The notes beneath the pieces were generated by a model. The model saw nothing but the letters and a program-made list of their open reading frames with translations. It ran no database searches and was not told where the DNA came from. A stretch of DNA of 9,804 bases from an uncultured Odoribacter sp. GTDB taxonomy: Bacteria > Bacteroidota > Bacteroidia > Bacteroidales > Marinifilaceae. Of this stretch, positions 6,764-9,804 are shown one piece after another (the first letter of the stretch is position 1; every line of letters starts with the position of its first letter). The stretch spans positions 1 through 9,804 of the forward strand of contig CAJTSF010000041.1 in NCBI GenBank assembly GCA_910578985.1. The letters run 5' to 3'. The position numbers and the translations under genes are program-made.

Positions 6764-6779
6764 ATCGCAAATATACGAT
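6764..6779. promoter_or_regulatory. ArsR operator overlapping the arsR -7 box
   Basis: ATCGCAAATATACGAT has matching ATCG/CGAT ends and closely resembles the perfect palindrome before the MerT-like gene. It covers the -7 box, so a bound repressor would block polymerase. A further palindrome, ACGAT-GA-ATCGT, at 6775-6786 overlaps its edge and lies in the promoter spacer, suggesting more than one ArsR dimer. Confidence 0.6.
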
Positions 6780-6799
6780 GAATCGTCTAAACGACCAAA
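6768..6799 (-). promoter_or_regulatory. arsR: arsR promoter (Bacteroidetes type)
   Basis: On the minus strand TTTG (6799-6796) is followed by a 20-base spacer and TATATTTG (6775-6768). This fits the Bacteroidetes consensus TTTG, 19-21 bases, TAnnTTTG exactly. Transcription should start near 6761, giving a leader of about 18 bases before arsR. Confidence 0.75.
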
Positions 6800-6842
6800 C
6801 CTTTCATATAAAAAACAATTAAGCATGACAAGTTTTTCTTTT

Positions 6843-7298
6843 TTACTTGAAATGTTTTGATAAATCATCCGCGGACAAATACCCATTGTGCCTGAAATAT
6901 TCTTTTCCTTTCTTATCGAGTAGAACCTGCGTGGGTATCGTCACGATTCCAAAGTAATCGACCAATTCCCTGTTTTCTTTTTGGCTTACATTTATAAATA
7001 CCACCTTTACCCGCTTACTGTATTTTTGCTTAATTTCAGCCATAACAGATTCCATTTGGCGGCAGGAATTACAACCAACCGAACCAAATTCGAGAAATGT
7101 ACATTCGTATCCTTTCGTGTTTTTGCTATAATCATATTGTTCCGAAATGATATTTTCAACAATACTCTTTTCTTCCGGTTCCATTCCATTCGTCATGATA
7201 CGGGAAGCATATCGGGTCAGACTTCCCCGAAATAATATTAGGGAACAGAATGATATAAGGATAAGAATTACTGGGATATAGCAACTGTATTTTCTCAT
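6843..7298 (-). CDS. Membrane-anchored thioredoxin-fold protein
   Basis: The 151-aa product begins with a positively charged start and one hydrophobic segment (about 7-23), a signal anchor or uncleaved signal. A thioredoxin fold follows, with active site GCNSC (C76, C79) and cis-proline P122 in TIPTQ. No good lipobox is present around C18. The charge pattern predicts the catalytic domain outside the cytoplasmic membrane, so it is not an obvious electron donor for cytosolic ArsC. It starts 12 bases after acr3 and ends 99 bases before arsR, so it closes the arsC-acr3 unit. A role in keeping periplasmic cysteines of the MerT-like protein or the efflux proteins reduced is inference. Confidence 0.83.
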   Translation of the reverse strand: MRKYSCYIPVILILISFCSLILFRGSLTRYASRIMTNGMEPEEKSIVENIISEQYDYSKNTKGYECTFLEFGSVGCNSCRQMESVMAEIKQKYSKRVKVVFINVSQKENRELVDYFGIVTIPTQVLLDKKGKEYFRHNGYLSADDLSKHFK

Positions 7299-7310
7299 GG
7301 AATATCTTTT

Positions 7311-8351
7311 TTACTTGAAATACTGACGTGTATTATTCGCAATCCTAACTAACAACAGCATAACGGGAACTTCGACCAGTACACCGACTACGGTTGCCAG
7401 TGCTGCTCCTGACTGTAAGCCAAACAGCGAAATCGCAACAGCAACCGCCAGCTCGAAGAAATTGCTTGCTCCAATCATTCCGGCAGGAGCGGCAACATCG
7501 TGTGGCAATTTCAGATACCGACTCCATCCGTATGCCACGAAAAAAATCAATATGGTCTGTACAATCAACGGCACGGCTATCAGTAATATATGTAACGGAT
7601 TGGCAAGGATTGTTTCCCCCTGAAAAGAGAAAAGAATAACAAGCGTAAGCAGTAGTCCGATGATGGTTACTTTATCGAATTTGTGAATAAAAACATTGTT
7701 GAAATAATCAATGCCTCTCTTTCGGACTACACATATACGTGTCACGATACCTGCTGCCAGCGGAATAACTACAAACAACAAGACAGAGAGCAGCAAAGTA
7801 GCCCACGGAATAGCTACTCCGCCCACACCGAGTAACAATGCTACGATAGGGGCAAAAGCTACCAATATAATCAAATCATTCACAGCTACCTGTACCAGCG
7901 TATAGGCAGCGTCTCCTTTCGTCAGATAACTCCATACAAATACCATCGCCGTGCAAGGAGCCGCTCCAAGCAACACAGCTCCCGCCAGATATTGATCTGC
8001 GAGGTCGGCAGGTATCCAGTTCTTGAAAAAGACGAAAAAGAATACCCAAGCAATAGCGAACATCGTGAAAGGTTTTATTAACCAATTCGTGACGCATGTC
8101 ACGAGGATGCCTTTGGGACGTTTACCTACATTCTTTACACTCTGAAAATCCACTTTCAACATCATAGGGTAAATCATCAACCAAATCAACAAGGCGATGA
8201 GAATGGAAACATTGGCGTATTCCCAGCGTCCTAATACATTGGGAAGAGCGGGGAACCATTGTCCTACTGCAATACCTGCTATAATGCACAACGCTACCCA
8301 AAGTGTCAGATAACGTTCAAAAAAACCTATACCTTCTTTTTTCTTACTCAT
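7311..8351 (-). CDS. acr3: Acr3 arsenite efflux permease
   Basis: From ATG 8351 the product is 346 aa, the usual Acr3 length. An upstream in-frame start at 8456 lies inside arsC and adds an unrelated leader. About ten membrane segments are visible. The Acr3 signature LLGAAPCTAMVFVW (127-140) contains the essential cysteine C133, and SNFFELAVAVAISLFG (296-311) contains the conserved glutamate E300. Acr3 exports As(III) from the cytoplasm, driven by the proton gradient, completing the ArsC pathway. No arsA or arsD is present, so it must act as a secondary transporter. It starts 16 bases after the arsC stop. Confidence 0.93.
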   Translation of the reverse strand: MSKKKEGIGFFERYLTLWVALCIIAGIAVGQWFPALPNVLGRWEYANVSILIALLIWLMIYPMMLKVDFQSVKNVGKRPKGILVTCVTNWLIKPFTMFAIAWVFFFVFFKNWIPADLADQYLAGAVLLGAAPCTAMVFVWSYLTKGDAAYTLVQVAVNDLIILVAFAPIVALLLGVGGVAIPWATLLLSVLLFVVIPLAAGIVTRICVVRKRGIDYFNNVFIHKFDKVTIIGLLLTLVILFSFQGETILANPLHILLIAVPLIVQTILIFFVAYGWSRYLKLPHDVAAPAGMIGASNFFELAVAVAISLFGLQSGAALATVVGVLVEVPVMLLLVRIANNTRQYFK

Positions 8352-8367
8352 ATTTGGATGTCTAATA

Positions 8368-8823
8368 TTAACAATTTCCTCCGCAGGTACATTCCGGAAG
8401 TTCCTTTTTCTGAATCTCTGTAATGTAAAACTCTGCGAATTTCTCTCGGATTTCATCTCTTACACGACGAAATTTGTCGGTTATTTGTTCATCCGTACCT
8501 GTGGCTGTTGCCGGATCATCAAAGCCGATATGCAGACGATGGCGTACATTTCCCGTAAACATCGGACATGATTCATGCGCTCCACCGCAAACGGTTATCA
8601 CATAATCCCATTCCTGATGGAGGTATGTGTTTACATGTGTTGGTACATGCGAACTGATATCTATTCCGACCTCCTTCATTACTTCCACAGCTTTGGCATT
8701 TACTTGTGTTGCCGGAGCTGTTCCTCCCGAATATACGTTGATATTTTCATCAAATGATTGTAAGAAACCGTGTGCCATTTGGCTGCGGCAACTATTTCCT
8801 GTACAAAGAATCAATACTTTCAT
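8368..8823 (-). CDS. arsC: Arsenate reductase, thioredoxin-coupled (LMW phosphatase fold)
   Basis: From ATG 8823 the product is 151 aa; this start puts the P-loop at the expected position, and a TTG 9 bases upstream is less likely. The phosphatase-type P-loop CTGNSCR spans C7-R13. The second and third redox cysteines are C79 and C86 (VCGGAHESCP), with the same spacing as C82 and C89 of the Staphylococcus enzyme. The general acid loop is DDPA (102-105). It reduces arsenate to arsenite in the cytoplasm through the C7-C79-C86 relay for export by Acr3. The C-terminus has an extra CTCGGNC tail (145-151) outside the catalytic relay. It starts 21 bases after the porin remnant, with no evident promoter in that gap. 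Confidence 0.93.
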   Translation of the reverse strand: MKVLILCTGNSCRSQMAHGFLQSFDENINVYSGGTAPATQVNAKAVEVMKEVGIDISSHVPTHVNTYLHQEWDYVITVCGGAHESCPMFTGNVRHRLHIGFDDPATATGTDEQITDKFRRVRDEIREKFAEFYITEIQKKELPECTCGGNC

Positions 8824-8844
8824 GACGTTCAAATAATATAATTT

Positions 8845-9768
8845 TCAAATTTTACACTCGACGCTTAAAAGCAGAAAATTCTCTCGTTTACCCTTTGAGA
8901 ATTTCCAGCTTTGATAGTTCGGTGATATTCTTATCTGCCTAATGGGAGAATATTCAAATCCACAAATAATGGCGTGTCCCTCGTTATCATATTTCATATT
9001 CCCGGCGGTATCAAAATAGTCAAAGCGACCATAAATGTGCATCTTTGGCGTTATATTGATTGTAGTGTAAGCAGAGTATCCATTCGCATCCTGTTTAGAA
9101 TTGAATTTATAATTAAAGACTCGGTTATACTCCGCTCCAATGGAAAAATATTGATTCTGGTAACCTACGAAAGTTGCGAGAGAATATTGATCTTTCTGAA
9201 TAATATCCCAGTCAGTTAAAAACTTAGGTATATTGTATATATCTCCGTACAATCTGAATATAAGACCATCTATCGGCTTTACAGTTACACCTGCGCCATA
9301 TTTGTAATGATTGTCCATATTCTTAAACTTACGACCTTCACCATTCGTCAATGCAATATCAGCAGATATAACCGGAGTAAATTCATATCCGGCTACTACA
9401 CCTATATCCTCACAAAATGCAATTCCATACTCTTCCTGAAAAGACTTAAAAACATATCGGTGTCCCCAGAAATTTTCCTGTTCGGAAAATTGTTTCAAGT
9501 TTACCAAGCCGACTGACACGAAAAAACCATATCCTCTCCAATCCACCTGTGCGTTTTTCAAATATCCGTTGAATTCGGTATTCTCGTTATCATCGCTCTG
9601 GGTTTCTACGTTCATTACAACTTTAGCGGAAAAACCTTTGGCAAAAAATCCTTCATACCCGACAAAAGCACGGTCAAGATTAAATCCGGATACATTATTG
9701 ACATTTCCCAATCCGGCTTTATAATTGGTAAATACCGTCAAGATAGGCTTTCCTGTAATCGGAAAGGA
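8845..9768 (-). pseudogene. Phosphate-selective-type outer-membrane porin, 5' end lost
   Basis: About 298 residues read from 9738 to the TGA at 8845, and porin-like sequence continues in frame upstream (ITGKPI) to about 9765. There it meets a hairpin and then a stop at 9777-9775. The visible part shows alternating beta strands and motifs typical of Bacteroidales OprO/OprP-like porins: VFTNYKAGLGN, GFNLDRAFVGYEG and ENFWGHRYVFKSFQEEYG. The signal peptide and first few residues are missing, so it should not be exported as it stands. A TTG at 9741 could be taken as a start but sits inside a conserved block. Such porins pass phosphate-like anions, perhaps arsenate. It lies 21 bases before arsC, suggesting it once led that operon. 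Confidence 0.7.
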
Positions 9769-9802
9769 GATGTGTCAAAACTAAGGCACATCTCCTTTTT
9801 TT
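9763..9802 (+). terminator. 12-base-pair hairpin with T-tract
   Basis: AAAGGAGATGTG (9763-9774) pairs perfectly with CACATCTCCTTT (9787-9798) around a 12-base loop, followed by TTTT. It is a strong intrinsic-terminator shape for plus-strand transcription, i.e. for transcripts running from the ars side out of the window. No plus-strand gene precedes it, which fits a terminator at an insertion-sequence end that shields the transposase from readthrough. Confidence 0.6.
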
Positions 9803-9804
9803 AT
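9763..9804. mobile_element. Probable insertion-sequence terminus
   Basis: The porin frame ends abruptly at this hairpin. Its outer arm, GGAGATGTGTCAAAA, resembles termini of Bacteroides IS elements ending in a GTGTCAAAA motif. Only the first roughly 40 bases are in the window, so neither a transposase nor the opposite end can be checked. The family is not assigned. Confidence 0.45.

Noticed and set aside
6744..6842. Terminator after the thioredoxin gene
   Set aside because: A 5-base stem (CAAGT/ACTTG) spans the stop region, but its loop is A-rich and no T-run follows directly. Too weak to call.
8352..8456. N-terminal extension of acr3 (start at 8456)
   Set aside because: It would overlap arsC by about 90 bases and adds a basic leader unlike Acr3. 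ATG 8351 gives the normal length.
9739..9741. TTG as the true start of the porin
   Set aside because: Porin-like sequence (ITGKPI) continues upstream in frame and a signal peptide would be missing, so this is an internal codon of a truncated gene.
1..9804. CRISPR array, tRNA, rRNA or a replication origin
   Set aside because: No spaced direct repeats, cloverleaf-like sequence or rRNA stretch was seen on either strand.

Overview
The window looks like accessory DNA from a Bacteroidales bacterium (Bacteroides, Phocaeicola, Parabacteroides or a relative). The evidence is a RteA/RteB regulator pair of the CTnDOT type, promoter boxes of the Bacteroidetes form (TTTG, about 20 bases, then TAnnTTTG), weak ribosome binding sites, and an outer-membrane porin of a kind common in that group. 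Every supported gene is on the minus strand, so transcription runs from high to low coordinates.

Right end (about 8845-9804): a phosphate-selective-type porin gene lacks its signal-peptide region. It is cut at about 9765 by a perfect hairpin with a T-tract that looks like the terminus of an insertion sequence. Next come arsC (thioredoxin-type arsenate reductase), acr3 (arsenite efflux permease) and a membrane-anchored thioredoxin, separated by 12-21 bases. After a 99-base gap with a near-consensus promoter overlapped by palindromes comes arsR. A second, perfect 16-base palindrome then precedes a MerT-like membrane protein with a very cysteine-rich tail, followed by an ArsP-like permease.

Centre (1194-4809): immediately downstream and on the same strand lie rteA (hybrid sensor kinase, 775 aa) and rteB (sigma-54-type response regulator, 437 aa), overlapping by 26 bases. 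In CTnDOT elements this pair lies behind tetQ, shares its transcript, and switches on the excision and transfer cascade under tetracycline. Here an arsenic-resistance cluster occupies the tetQ position, and I see no good promoter between the last ars gene and rteA. The most interesting hypothesis is that arsenic, through ArsR, sets expression of the transfer regulators of an integrative conjugative element.

Left end (1-1193): a roughly 300-base gene-free stretch holds a long imperfect inverted repeat. It is followed by a short RibD/dihydrofolate-reductase-like gene with a candidate terminator, another imperfect inverted repeat, and the start of a helix-turn-helix protein of the type common in Bacteroides conjugative elements, which runs off the window. 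Base composition is uneven: rteB and the catalytic half of rteA are GC-rich, while the rteA sensor half and the ars genes are AT-richer, which suggests a mosaic.
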